A stretch of 64,000 nt of DNA from CBDDBH01 sp965225625 (lineage in GTDB: Bacteria > Pseudomonadota > Gammaproteobacteria > JADZEE01), in the NCBI GenBank assembly GCA_965225625.1, contig CBDDBH010000022.1, positions 130,213-194,212 of the forward strand. Direction: 5' to 3'. The position numbers and the translations under genes were made by a program. Of the stretch, positions 1 to 9,650 are shown one piece after another (the first letter of the stretch is position 1; each line of letters opens with the position of its first letter). Below the pieces are notes generated by a model that saw only the letters and a program-made list of their open reading frames with translations, did no database searches and was not told where the DNA came from.

Positions 1-720
1 GTCGAGATCTGGCAGGGATTTATTTTTATCAATTTTGATGACAGCGCGGCCGCCTTGGGACCGCGCCTGGGCAAGCTCGAAAAGTATCTGGCCAATTGGC
101 ACATAGAAGATATGGCTTGTGTACATCCGGAAACCATCCCCAGCCTTCCATTTAATTGGAAGATCATGGTTGAGAATTTCATGGAGGGTTACCACCCCTC
201 GCGCCTGCATCAGGGTCTGCACGATTGGGCTCCCAGTTCCGGCGCAGATTTTGAACCCTACGAAGACGGCGACGCAGCGATTTTCGGTGCCATGAACACA
301 ACGGTCACCGACGGTGCGTTCAATGTCACGAAAAAAGTATTGTTCCCGGTGATCACGACGCTGACCGAAGCTGAGCGTAACAAGGTACCGTTCGTGTATA
401 TCCCGCCGAGCCTGTTGATCGGCCTGCAGTCGGATTCTGCATTCTGGTTCACCGTGCTGCCGACCAGCGCCGGCACCCACTCATTATCCATGAGTTACAT
501 CTTCCCGCCGGAAACTCCAAAACTGCCACTGTTTGGCGAGTTATTGGAAGCAGCCGTGCAGGGCGTCACCTTATTCAATAACCAGGATCTACCGACCAAC
601 ACCGCGGTTCAGGTTGGCATGCAGTCACGCTTCGCGCCGCGTGGAAATTATTCCTGGCAGGAAGAGGTGTGCGTGCATTTCAACCGCTGGCTTGTGGAAC
701 GCTATCGGGCGCGAGGCTGA
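1..720 (+). CDS. Rieske-type oxygenase alpha subunit, C-terminal part (5' truncated by window edge)
   Basis: The frame is open from base 1 to the stop at 720, so only the C-terminal catalytic domain (about 239 residues) is present and the Rieske [2Fe-2S] domain lies outside the window. The segment WKIMVENFMEGYHPSRLHQ holds the two histidines (YH...LH) that, with a later acidic residue, bind the mononuclear iron of ring-hydroxylating or N-demethylating oxygenases. The tail resembles that of the oxygenase at 15638-16882 (FN-QD, SRFA-RG, FNRWL-RY), so they are probably paralogues. The substrate cannot be read from the sequence. A TonB-dependent receptor follows about 110 bases downstream on the same strand. 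Confidence 0.88.
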   Translation, partial: VEIWQGFIFINFDDSAAALGPRLGKLEKYLANWHIEDMACVHPETIPSLPFNWKIMVENFMEGYHPSRLHQGLHDWAPSSGADFEPYEDGDAAIFGAMNTTVTDGAFNVTKKVLFPVITTLTEAERNKVPFVYIPPSLLIGLQSDSAFWFTVLPTSAGTHSLSMSYIFPPETPKLPLFGELLEAAVQGVTLFNNQDLPTNTAVQVGMQSRFAPRGNYSWQEEVCVHFNRWLVERYRARG

Positions 721-830
721 AAATGGCTAAGTTGTTGCATTTGCGCCACACAATGGGTGGCATTGAACGCGGTTTTCGCAGTATATTGGCGGGTAATGTA
801 TGGACACGACCGCGTGACTGGGGGGAATCA

Positions 831-3224
831 ATGGGAAACAAAGTGAGCCTTTTCGACAAGATCATCGGCGCATCAATCGCAATCGCCTTGTGTGCACCAA
901 TCAATGCTGCGGTTCTCGAAGAGGTTGTGGTCACCGCACAGAAGCGCGAGGAGAACTTGCAGGATATCTCCATCGCCGTGACCGCTTTCAGCGCCGACGA
1001 CATGGCCGCCTTGAACATGGACAACCTTCAGAGCGTCTCCTTTCAGACGCCGGGTTTCTACGTCAAAAATCAGTTCAGCACGGAAGGCATGGTCATGACC
1101 ATGCGCGGCGTCGGCACCAACGACGCATCCACGGTCAACAGTCCGACGGTCAGCGTCTACATCGACCAGGTGTCGTTGCCTTACCATATGATGCTCGGCT
1201 TTCAACTGCTCGATTTGGAACGCGTCGAGATTCTCAAGGGTCCGCAAGGCACACTGTACGGCCGCAACAACACCGGCGGTGCGGTGAACTTCATCACCAA
1301 AAAACCCTCCCAGGAGTTCGGAGGATTCGGACGGGTCGACTATGGCACGTTCAAGACGCTTGAAGTCGAGACCGCTGTGGGCGGCGGGTTGACCGAGGAT
1401 CTCTCCGGTCGCATCGCATTCAAGACGACCCAGCGCTACAAAGGCCACCAGCGCAACCGCGCCAGCGACGCCAACGGCAACGGCCCAGGCACAGGTCCCG
1501 GCGCTTGGGGTGAACTCGACCAGATGGCGGTCCGCGGTCAACTGCTGTGGGAGCCTACTGAGAATTTCGATGCCTTGCTCAGGCTTACCGCAGGCAAGCA
1601 TGACGATGAACAGTTCCAATTGGAACACCACGGGACTCAGGACCCTGCGGCGCAGATAGCGTTTGGCTTCGGGGTTCCGGGCGGACCGCTGTGCGCCCCG
1701 GGCCTGGCCGGCCGGCGCGACGAAGGCCCGTGCACGGACGTGTTCTTGTATTTCGACCCGGATGATGATCCCAACACCGGCGACTGGAATTCCGAGTGGA
1801 TCAACCAAGGCGCCAATCTGCATTCGTTGTTCACCTCACTGGGCGCAGGACTGACGATGAACTGGGAGTTCGATCGCTTCACCGTCACGTCCGTCACTGG
1901 TTGGGACCGCCTGTCGCGGGACTCCACCGAGGACAGCGATCAGAGCCCTTTCATTGCGTTGGAGGCGGGCTTTTTCGAGGATATCGACTCCGTGTCGCAG
2001 GAGATCCGTATCACTTCAGATGACTCCTGGCCCGTGGAGTGGATCGTCGGATTTTTCTACAGCACCGACGAGATCACCGGCGATGTCGTGTTCCTGGCGA
2101 CCGACTCGCTATTTACCAATACGCAGCACCAGTACGTTCATGACACCGAGTCCTATGCGGGGTTTGCGCACTTTACCTGGCCGTTTCACGATCAGTTCCG
2201 GTTCAAAGGCGGGATCCGCGTGACCCATGAGACCCGTGATATGGATCAGACAGTTTTCGATCTGAATCCGCTCGGCGTCAGTCTGTTGAGCCCTGTGGCG
2301 CCGCGTGTCCCCGTACCGGGCGGACCGCCGTTGAATTTCCTGTGCTTCATCGGCGCAATTCCGCCACCATGCGCAGGGCCGCTGGCGCCGATTTTCGGCA
2401 CCAACACACTCGTTGACCAGGTAGCTGGGATCGACGTTACCGACATCTCGGGCGATGTAGGCATCGAGTGGCTGCCGACCGACGACATCATGGCGTATGC
2501 GAAGTTCTCCAAAGGCTTCAAGAGCGGTGGCTTCAACTCTCTGGTGGTGTTCGCACCCGGTGACGCGCAGCCGTTCACGGAGGAAACGATCTTCTCCTAT
2601 GAGGGCGGGATAAAGGCGACATTGTTGGATAACACACTGCGCGTCAACTTCGCAATGTTCTATTCGGAGTGGAACGACTTCCAGGCGCAAATCGGCCAGC
2701 CAGGCGGCGACTTTCCGGTTGCCAACGCCGGCGACGCCGAGATATTTGGTTTTGAAGGGGAGCTGTTCTGGGTGCCGCTCGACGGACTGGATCTCCGCTT
2801 CGGTATTGGGTATCTCGACGCAGAAGTTGTTAGATCGAATCCGGATCTTGCGTTTGATCTAAAGGGTAATCGAGTACACAGCACGTCCGAATGGGTCTTC
2901 AACACGCTGGCGCGCTACAGCTTCCCAATTCCGGTCTGGAACCTGACCGGGCATCTGCGGATGGACGCCTACTGGCAGGACGATCAGTTCTATGAGGTCA
3001 AGAACACACCGCCTATCTTTGAGCAGCCGTATTGGCTACTCAATGCACGCGTTTCGGTGACCAGCGCCGACGAACGTTGGGAGCTGGCCATCTGGGGCAA
3101 GAACCTGACGGAAACCATTTACGCGTCTGAGAACTTCGACTTTACCGGCGTTAATGGCACCGGCCTGCGCGTACCGGGTTTCCCGCGTACTGCTGGTCTT
3201 AGCATCGCTTATAGCTGGGAGTAA
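831..3224 (+). CDS. TonB-dependent outer-membrane receptor
   Basis: A 797-residue protein with a signal peptide (about residues 1-27), a TonB box region (LEEVVVTAQKRE, 29-40), a plug domain (about 40-160, with LERVEILKGPQGTLYGRNN and GGAVNFIT) and a long beta-barrel ending in a C-terminal strand (SIAYSWE). It energises uptake of a large or scarce ligand across the outer membrane. The start was set at ATG 831 because a G-rich ribosome site (GGGGGGAA) precedes it and the signal peptide begins there; the frame is open further upstream. Architecture matches receptors often found beside oxygenase genes in marine gammaproteobacteria; the ligand is unknown. A strong terminator follows. Confidence 0.92.
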   Translation: MGNKVSLFDKIIGASIAIALCAPINAAVLEEVVVTAQKREENLQDISIAVTAFSADDMAALNMDNLQSVSFQTPGFYVKNQFSTEGMVMTMRGVGTNDASTVNSPTVSVYIDQVSLPYHMMLGFQLLDLERVEILKGPQGTLYGRNNTGGAVNFITKKPSQEFGGFGRVDYGTFKTLEVETAVGGGLTEDLSGRIAFKTTQRYKGHQRNRASDANGNGPGTGPGAWGELDQMAVRGQLLWEPTENFDALLRLTAGKHDDEQFQLEHHGTQDPAAQIAFGFGVPGGPLCAPGLAGRRDEGPCTDVFLYFDPDDDPNTGDWNSEWINQGANLHSLFTSLGAGLTMNWEFDRFTVTSVTGWDRLSRDSTEDSDQSPFIALEAGFFEDIDSVSQEIRITSDDSWPVEWIVGFFYSTDEITGDVVFLATDSLFTNTQHQYVHDTESYAGFAHFTWPFHDQFRFKGGIRVTHETRDMDQTVFDLNPLGVSLLSPVAPRVPVPGGPPLNFLCFIGAIPPPCAGPLAPIFGTNTLVDQVAGIDVTDISGDVGIEWLPTDDIMAYAKFSKGFKSGGFNSLVVFAPGDAQPFTEETIFSYEGGIKATLLDNTLRVNFAMFYSEWNDFQAQIGQPGGDFPVANAGDAEIFGFEGELFWVPLDGLDLRFGIGYLDAEVVRSNPDLAFDLKGNRVHSTSEWVFNTLARYSFPIPVWNLTGHLRMDAYWQDDQFYEVKNTPPIFEQPYWLLNARVSVTSADERWELAIWGKNLTETIYASENFDFTGVNGTGLRVPGFPRTAGLSIAYSWE

Positions 3225-3236
3225 AGGTCACTGCAA

Positions 3237-3275
3237 AATCCCGAGGGCTGCACTTGTGGCCCTCGGGATTTTTTT
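3237..3275 (+). terminator. Rho-independent terminator after the TonB receptor
   Basis: A perfect 12-bp stem (AATCCCGAGGGC / GCCCTCGGGATT) with a 10-nt loop is followed by a run of seven T. It lies 12 bases after the receptor stop codon. Confidence 0.93.
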
Positions 3276-3325
3276 GCGAATTCGATAGAGCATCTCGAAA
3301 CTAAATTTGACTGGGCGTCATTTAG

Positions 3326-3517
3326 TTACCCCTCATCCTGTCCTTCTCCCTCAAAAGGGAGAAGGGACCCGTGGTTTAAGCCCCTCGCCCCTTGCGGGAG
3401 AGGGGTTGGCAGACAACCGCTCCTCGGCTCTAGCTCCTGCTTCGCTCTACCTCGTCCATCCCTGGACTCGTGCGTTGTCTGCATTTCCGCCATCCCTGGC
3501 GGTCGGGTGAGGGGTAA
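3326..3517. repeat. MITE/REP-like intergenic element with terminal inverted repeats
   Basis: About 190 bp bounded by TTACCCCTCA and TGAGGGGTAA in inverted orientation, with two internal hairpins (CCTTCTCCC / GGGAGAAGG and CCCCTCGCCCC / GGGAGAGGGG). The right part (CCATCCCTGGCGGTCGG) reappears in the palindrome at 16885-16932, so this belongs to a repeat family scattered between genes in the first half of the window. Confidence 0.75.
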
Positions 3518-3535
3518 TAAAGGACAATCGATCTT

Positions 3536-4411
3536 CTACGCAGGATCTTGGCTCTGCCGTGAATCAGCGAAGTGCGCCGAGATCCGTCGCGCAATAAACG
3601 ATTTCATCAACTCCAACGCTAACGTCGTATTAGTCCCCGGCTTGCGCATAAACGCGTGGCCCTCGCCTGGGTATTTGGCGAACTCTATGAGTCCTCCCGC
3701 ACGGCTATAGCTGTCGACAAAACGTTCGGCAACCATGGGATTGATGAGCGTGTCCTGTGCGCCTTGCACTAATAAGGTCGGCGGTAGCTGAACGGATTCG
3801 CCGCGCTCCAAGATCAATTGCGGGTTGCCGTCACGCAGGCCGTGTTCGTCGACGAAATAGCGTCTCGTCGCATCACGCAGATCAGCGGGTCCGTGCTCAT
3901 AGCGATCGAGAGGATCGATGGGCACCCATCCCATGATGAGGTAGTCCAGGTTCGCATCATGCGCATCGCTCTCGTCACGTGACAGGCTTGCGTAGCGCTC
4001 GTCGTGTGGTCGCATGGCGCTTAACATCACCTGATGTCCTCCGCTGGAGATGCCAAGGCAGCCGAGCGGTGCGGGACTCGCGTTGAACGCTGCCGCGTTT
4101 TGTTTTAACCAACGTGTCGCGTAATTGATGTCCGCAATGGATGCCGGATAAGGCGCTTCATGCGAAGAATGAAAATCAATCGCGGCAATGACAACACCAC
4201 TGCTCGCCAAGTGTTCGATGATGTCGTTATCACGCAGGCGGTCGAAGTCCTGCCAGGCACCACCGTGCACTTCCAGCAGAGCGGGAAACGGACCGATCCC
4301 TTGTGGCTCCCAGACATGCGCAAGCCAGCCGCGCTGTCCGTCATGTCGATATTCAACGTCACGCGATTGCACTTCGAAATGCGCGGCCGGATCGTAGTAA
4401 CAAGAAGTCAT
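3536..4411 (-). CDS. Alpha/beta hydrolase (BD-FAE / dienelactone-hydrolase-like)
   Basis: A 291-residue cytoplasmic hydrolase. Visible are the oxyanion-hole motif HGG (49-51), the nucleophile elbow GISSG with Ser122, the acid in GAQD (Asp220) and the catalytic His252 in GEGHAF. Such enzymes cleave esters, lactones or formylkynurenine-like amides. The start was set at the ATG at 4411; the frame is open further upstream, but that extension would overlap the next gene on the same strand (4452-5309). The two genes are about 40 bp apart and could be cotranscribed. No signal peptide. The substrate is not deducible. Confidence 0.8.
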   Translation of the reverse strand: MTSCYYDPAAHFEVQSRDVEYRHDGQRGWLAHVWEPQGIGPFPALLEVHGGAWQDFDRLRDNDIIEHLASSGVVIAAIDFHSSHEAPYPASIADINYATRWLKQNAAAFNASPAPLGCLGISSGGHQVMLSAMRPHDERYASLSRDESDAHDANLDYLIMGWVPIDPLDRYEHGPADLRDATRRYFVDEHGLRDGNPQLILERGESVQLPPTLLVQGAQDTLINPMVAERFVDSYSRAGGLIEFAKYPGEGHAFMRKPGTNTTLALELMKSFIARRISAHFADSRQSQDPA

Positions 4412-4451
4412 CGACGTCGCTGTCCTGCCGGGTTCCGGTCCGTCCGCCGCA

Positions 4452-5309
4452 TCACTGGGAACACGGTTGCGCGAGCACCTGCACGGGTAATTTGACGTTG
4501 GTAACGTAAGCAGCGACTTCGGGAATCGCGTCGCGCACACCGGAGTCAACGATATTTATATGTTCCACTTCGATCTGAAAGCTACCGTTGGCTTGCAGCA
4601 AGTCGCCGAGCAGTGTGTGTTCAGTTGCCGTGTGATGTATGGCCGGTCCCCGCCCGAAGTAAGGCAACGGACTACGACGGATGACGGTGCCGTCGCTGCG
4701 ACCGAATTTCACTACGATCAAATCATCCATCACTGCGCGCGGATCATCCGCGGCGCCGGCGAAGGCAGTCCAGACTACTGTGAGATCGGTCTGCGGGTGT
4801 ATCTCGTTGTTTGCAACCGCGCGTCCACACTGTTTCAGAGACAGGTTTGGCGGTGATGCCATGGCGAGAGCGTCGCCATGGCGGGTAAAGGACAGAATAT
4901 GTCCTGCGAATTCACCGCTCGCGGTCTGCAAGGTGAGCGCGTAGTCGCCATCGGGGAATTCGCGGTCCAGAGCCTGCAGCGTGCGCTGAGGCTCACCAGT
5001 GAAACGCAGGTTGCGCCCCGGATATTGGTCGCCGTCATCGCCGAGTTGCATTTCAGTGCCGCCTGGCAGCGGGCCGGCTAGCGTGGCTGCACTGATGCGT
5101 CCGTCGGCGAAAGCAAAGATTTGTGCGCCGTAACCGTAGTCGAGGAGGGACTTCGTACCATCGCTACCCTGAGCATAATTAGACCACTTTGCGACATACA
5201 CAAATCGGACATCCTGGCTTGTTGTACTGTCACTCGCGCCGGCGTTTGCGGCAAAGTAAATTACGCTCAGCGCAGCAAGCATGAAGGTAAATCTGATTAG
5301 TTGGTGCAT
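4452..5309 (-). CDS. Secreted protein of unknown function
   Basis: A 285-residue protein. The N-terminus (MHQLIRFTFMLAALSVIYFA) is a classical signal peptide ending near ANAGAS, so the product is periplasmic or exported. Start at 5309 is supported by GGAGA five bases upstream; an ATG six codons earlier is possible. I recognise no domain. The body is acidic and strand-rich, with two cysteines that could form a disulfide. It lies upstream of the hydrolase on the same strand and is divergent from the histidine kinase at 5442. Confidence 0.62.
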   Translation of the reverse strand: MHQLIRFTFMLAALSVIYFAANAGASDSTTSQDVRFVYVAKWSNYAQGSDGTKSLLDYGYGAQIFAFADGRISAATLAGPLPGGTEMQLGDDGDQYPGRNLRFTGEPQRTLQALDREFPDGDYALTLQTASGEFAGHILSFTRHGDALAMASPPNLSLKQCGRAVANNEIHPQTDLTVVWTAFAGAADDPRAVMDDLIVVKFGRSDGTVIRRSPLPYFGRGPAIHHTATEHTLLGDLLQANGSFQIEVEHINIVDSGVRDAIPEVAAYVTNVKLPVQVLAQPCSQ

Positions 5310-5441
5310 AAGTGTCTCCGAAACCATCTTTGCATGATATGTCGATATCTTCGAATCGAAAGACTAATTTAAACCCAGTAAATGGCGTAGTCTTCATTCT
5401 TAAACGTTTACACTGAGTATCGTCGCGGAAATCATCAGCGT

Positions 5442-8400
5442 ATGGCAAAACCTCCAAAAGCTTCACCGGGCCGCCGCAGCACCGACAACCCGTTGCACGG
5501 AAACGAATTTGGTGACGTCAGCAAGATGTTGCGATATGTGCTGGACGCCACCGACCTGGGGATATTGATGTTGGATCGCGACCAGCGTGTAGTCACCTGG
5601 AACGAACGTTATTGTGAGTTAACAGGTAGTCGAGACCTGATCAAGGAAGGCTTGCCGTTGAAATCCTTGATCAGTTTATACGCTGAGGCCGGACATCTGG
5701 GCCCAGGCGATCCAAAGGAACTGGCCGCCGCGCACATGCAGCGGATTGCCACCGAATCCGGTCCCACTGACTCGGAAGTTCATCTCGCCGACGGTCGCAA
5801 AATCCTGATCCATCGCCGCGCTACCTCCGACGGTGGCCAGGCGAACATATACCGGGACGTCACCGCGGTGCGCGAGGCGGAAACCGAATCGCGTGCCATC
5901 CTCGACAGTAGTCAAATCGGAGTTGGCATCACCAATCTGGGCGGTGACATGTTGTATATGAATTCGCGTGCCGCGGAAATGCTGGACATGCCGATTGACG
6001 ACCTGGCAGGTATCGACAGCCGCACGTTTTATTACGATGAGGATGATCGGCGTCGGGTAATCAAGGAAGTAAGAGAAAACGGTTTCGTCCGCGATATGGA
6101 GTTGCACGTGCGCGGTGTCGACGGGGAGCCGTTCTGGGCGCTGATGACCATCCGGCAGTTGACCTTCAATGGCGAGCCCGCGTTGGTCGGCTGGTTTGGT
6201 GATATCTCCAGAACCAAGCAAGCCGAGGGTGATCTGATGAGGGCGCTGGAGAGCAGTCAGATCTCGGTTGTCATTACCGATCCCGACGGGCGATTTCTGT
6301 TTCACAACTCTCGCGCACTGGATCTGTTCAATATTTCCGAAGCCGATGTCGAAAACGCAACGACGTATGAATTCTATGTGAATGAAGAGGATCGCAAGCG
6401 CTTTCTCCACTCGCTCGCTGAAGATGGCTTCGTGCGTGACCGGGAAGTCCTGTTGCGCAAGCGCGGCGGGGAGCCGCTGTGGGGACTGTTTTCCACTACA
6501 CCGGTGATCTATCAGGGCGAGGACGCGGTCATGAGTTGGATCGCCGACATCTCGCTTCTGAAAAAATACGAACACGAGTTGGCCGAGAAGGAGTCGCAGC
6601 TGCGCAGCGCACTGGACTCGATGACCGGTGCATTGTTCATGACGGACAAGGCGCTCACATTGCAAATCTTCAATGAGAATGCAGCTGAGATGTTCGGTGT
6701 GCCGCGCGAGTTGATCTATAAGGGAGCTTCCATTGCGCCCATGCTTCGACATCGTGTTGAACGCGGCGATTATGGCGAAGAGGATCCGGATCAGCTCGTT
6801 GCCCGGCGGCTCGATGCCTACCGAAGACCGGAGGTATCTCGAACTTTGGATCGCCTGCCCGGTGGAAGGGTTGTAGAGGTGATTCTTGCGCCGACCGATG
6901 ACGGCGGCAAAGTAGTACTGGGTAATGACATTACCGATCTGTTGCAGGCCCAGGCGGAATTAAGCGATGCCAGAGATCAGGCGGAAGCGGCAAACCAATC
7001 AAAGAGTGCGTTTCTGGCAAACATGAGCCACGAGATCCGTACGCCCATGAGTGCGATTACCGGAATGATCCAGCTTGCCCTGCAAACAGAACTTACACCA
7101 CGACAGCGCGACTATCTGTTGAAAGCCGAAAATGCTGCGGATTCCTTGCTAAGGATCCTCAACGATATACTGGATTTCTCCAAAATCGAGGCGGGTAAGC
7201 TAACGCTGGAATCAACCGCCTTCAGGCTTGACTCTGCATTAGAGGAACTGACCAACATCGTGCTGGTACCTGCCAGCGCAAAGGGTTTAGAACTTGTATT
7301 CGACATCGACCCGCGCATACCCGATGTCATGATAGGCGATCCCCTGCGATTGCAGCAGGTGTTCATCAATCTCCTGAGTAACGCCGTTAAGTTTACCGAG
7401 ACAGGGGAAATCGTGTTGCGCGCGAGGCGCGGCGTCGAGAGCGAAGGCGCGGTGGAGATTGAGTTCGTTGTTACGGACACCGGTGTCGGCCTGACGGATT
7501 CCCAAATTAGTCGTTTGTTCGACGCATTCACGCAAGCAGATGAGTCTACGACCCGCAAATACGGCGGTACCGGTCTCGGACTTGCTATCTGTAAACAATT
7601 GATTGAAATGATGGGGGGCGAAATACACATTGAAAGTAGCCCGGGGCAGGGTACCGCGATCCATTTCACCACACGATTCGCACTGGATCCCGAGTTTGCG
7701 TCTGCACCCTTGAGCGCGCCAGATGCGCTTCGCGGTACCCGTGTTTTGGTCGTTGATGACAACCGGACAGCGCGAGACACGCTGGCTGCAATGCTTGCAT
7801 CCATAGGGTTGTCAGCATTCACAGTCGATTCCGCCGAAACGGCGCTCGCGGAACTGGAACGTGCCGCCAGCGCAGATCCTGCCGAGCACTATTACGCGGT
7901 TTTAATGGACTGGCGCATGCCGGGTTTGGACGGGCTAGAGGCTGCTTATGCGATCAGCAAGAGCGAACGTCTACCGGTAACCCCGGTCGTCATCATGGTG
8001 ACCGTTTACGAAAAGGAAGAAGTGATGCGGCAGCCCAATAGCGATCTGCTCGCTGACTGTCTGACGAAACCAGTGAATGCTTCTTCGCTGTTGGATACGC
8101 TCATGGACGTATTCGGCGTTGAGATTACGCGCATGTCGCGAATCAAAAGCACGGACGACTCGGCTGCGCGCATACGCGCGTCACTATCCGGCGCTCGTGT
8201 TCTGCTGGTTGAGGATCACGATATCAATCAACAGATCGCGACCGAGATCCTGACTTCCCAGGGAGTCGAAATCGTTATTGCGGATAACGGTGAGCAAGCC
8301 GTTAACGCAGTGACGGCAGATCCGTCGTTCGACGCAATTCTTATGGATCTGCAAATGCCGATAATGGATGGCTACGAAGCAACACGGATCATTCGCAGCA

Positions 8401-9254
8401 AAGGTATGGACATACCCATTATTGCCATGACCGCCCATGCTATGTTGGAAGAGCGCCAGCGCTGCCTGGAAGCCGGGATGAACGACCACGTCAGCAAACC
8501 GGTCAATCCGGAACAGCTGTTTGCTTCACTGTCGAAATTTCTCGTTAGTGACGGATCAGAACACCGGCTGGAGACAATTGCGGGGTCGGCTGGCTCTGAA
8601 AAACCGCCGGCGATGGTGTTACCGCAATCCCTGCCAGGTATTGACATAGGGGCGGGTGTACGCCGCCTCAATGGAAATGCGAACTTGTACCTGCGATTGC
8701 TTGGGCAGTTCTCTACCAGTAGTCAGGATGTACTGGCGCAGATCAGCGCGGCCATCGATAGTGGCGATTTAGAGGCTGCGCGACAAGCAGCGCACGCCAT
8801 CGCGGGTGCAGCTGGAAATGTCTCGGCCGATGAAGTGGCACAGATTGCCAAACGTCTCGAATTACAATGCGCCGCAGGAATTAACGCTAATGAAGAGCTG
8901 ATGGCAGAGCTGCAAGCAGCCTTTGCCAGCTTACTACCTTCAATTGCCCAGCTCAGCGAAATCGAATTTGCGGCGCCTGAAGTGTATGACGCGAAACCAC
9001 GCGTTGTTCCTGACGCACAGACACTGGCCCCTGCCCTGGGCAAACTGGCGTCTCTGTTATCGACCCAGGATCTGGCGGCAGAGGATTGTCTTCAAGCATT
9101 GAAGGCACAATTTGATTTCAGCGGAGTTAAAGCGCTGATCGACGCAATGGATGAAGATCTGGACGCGCTTAGATATCCGCACGCATTGGAGTCCTTACAG
9201 CGCCTTGCTGTATCCTTTCAGGTTGACCTGAGCGCATTAGAGAGGGAACGGTAA
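5442..9254 (+). CDS. Multi-PAS hybrid histidine kinase with two receiver domains and HPt
   Basis: A 1270-residue cytoplasmic sensor kinase without evident membrane segments. In order: four PAS-type repeats (starting about 28, 150, 266 and 385), HisKA with the phosphoacceptor motif FLANMSHEIR (His529), HATPase with N box near 637 and G2 box GGTGLGLAI near 707, receiver 1 (VLVVDDN near 767, Asp823 in LMDWRMP), receiver 2 (VLLVEDH near 919, Asp969 in LMDLQMP), and an HPt domain with AHAIAGAAGN (His1118). This is a complete internal phosphorelay (His-Asp-His). The gene ends in TAATG, overlapping the STAS gene by one base, so the two are translationally coupled. No DNA-binding output domain is present. 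Confidence 0.95.
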   Translation: MAKPPKASPGRRSTDNPLHGNEFGDVSKMLRYVLDATDLGILMLDRDQRVVTWNERYCELTGSRDLIKEGLPLKSLISLYAEAGHLGPGDPKELAAAHMQRIATESGPTDSEVHLADGRKILIHRRATSDGGQANIYRDVTAVREAETESRAILDSSQIGVGITNLGGDMLYMNSRAAEMLDMPIDDLAGIDSRTFYYDEDDRRRVIKEVRENGFVRDMELHVRGVDGEPFWALMTIRQLTFNGEPALVGWFGDISRTKQAEGDLMRALESSQISVVITDPDGRFLFHNSRALDLFNISEADVENATTYEFYVNEEDRKRFLHSLAEDGFVRDREVLLRKRGGEPLWGLFSTTPVIYQGEDAVMSWIADISLLKKYEHELAEKESQLRSALDSMTGALFMTDKALTLQIFNENAAEMFGVPRELIYKGASIAPMLRHRVERGDYGEEDPDQLVARRLDAYRRPEVSRTLDRLPGGRVVEVILAPTDDGGKVVLGNDITDLLQAQAELSDARDQAEAANQSKSAFLANMSHEIRTPMSAITGMIQLALQTELTPRQRDYLLKAENAADSLLRILNDILDFSKIEAGKLTLESTAFRLDSALEELTNIVLVPASAKGLELVFDIDPRIPDVMIGDPLRLQQVFINLLSNAVKFTETGEIVLRARRGVESEGAVEIEFVVTDTGVGLTDSQISRLFDAFTQADESTTRKYGGTGLGLAICKQLIEMMGGEIHIESSPGQGTAIHFTTRFALDPEFASAPLSAPDALRGTRVLVVDDNRTARDTLAAMLASIGLSAFTVDSAETALAELERAASADPAEHYYAVLMDWRMPGLDGLEAAYAISKSERLPVTPVVIMVTVYEKEEVMRQPNSDLLADCLTKPVNASSLLDTLMDVFGVEITRMSRIKSTDDSAARIRASLSGARVLLVEDHDINQQIATEILTSQGVEIVIADNGEQAVNAVTADPSFDAILMDLQMPIMDGYEATRIIRSKGMDIPIIAMTAHAMLEERQRCLEAGMNDHVSKPVNPEQLFASLSKFLVSDGSEHRLETIAGSAGSEKPPAMVLPQSLPGIDIGAGVRRLNGNANLYLRLLGQFSTSSQDVLAQISAAIDSGDLEAARQAAHAIAGAAGNVSADEVAQIAKRLELQCAAGINANEELMAELQAAFASLLPSIAQLSEIEFAAPEVYDAKPRVVPDAQTLAPALGKLASLLSTQDLAAEDCLQALKAQFDFSGVKALIDAMDEDLDALRYPHALESLQRLAVSFQVDLSALERER

Positions 9255-9631
9255 TGAGTCTGAAAATTGGCCTCGCAGATCGCGGCGACAAGGCAAAAAT
9301 GGTCGCGCTTACCGGGTCACTTGATGCCGAAACTGCGGCGTCGTTGGAGACAAAGCTGGATAAGCTACTCGGCACGCCACCGGCGATCTTGATTTTCGAT
9401 CTGGCGGAATTGAAATACATCAGCAGCGCCGGCCTGCGTGTGATATTCATGGCCATCAAGCGGGTATGGGAAATAAATGGTGAGACCTTGCTGGTCAATC
9501 TTCAGCCGCAGATCGCCAGAGTACTGGAAGCTCTCAATGCGCCCGGAACACCGGTGTTCGACAGCCTGGAAGAATTGGATACGTACCTGGATTCACTACA
9601 GAGCGACGACGAACCCACCGTCAAGGAGTAA
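9254..9631 (+). CDS. STAS-domain protein (anti-sigma-factor antagonist type)
   Basis: A 125-residue single-domain protein. The motif DLAELKYISSAGLRVI carries the conserved serine (57/58) that is phosphorylated in SpoIIAA/RsbV-type partner-switching proteins. Its start overlaps the kinase stop (TAATG). In this family the unphosphorylated form sequesters an anti-sigma/Ser kinase, while a PP2C phosphatase reactivates it; such a phosphatase is encoded 25 kb away (34234-35610), but no RsbW-like kinase is seen in the window. The hybrid kinase may feed this switch. Confidence 0.9.
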   Translation: MSLKIGLADRGDKAKMVALTGSLDAETAASLETKLDKLLGTPPAILIFDLAELKYISSAGLRVIFMAIKRVWEINGETLLVNLQPQIARVLEALNAPGTPVFDSLEELDTYLDSLQSDDEPTVKE

Positions 9632-9650
9632 CCGCTAAAACGAAGCGGCT

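Noticed and set aside
873..1823. Long minus-strand frame opposite the TonB receptor
   Set aside because: Shadow of a well-supported gene; composition atypical and no family features.
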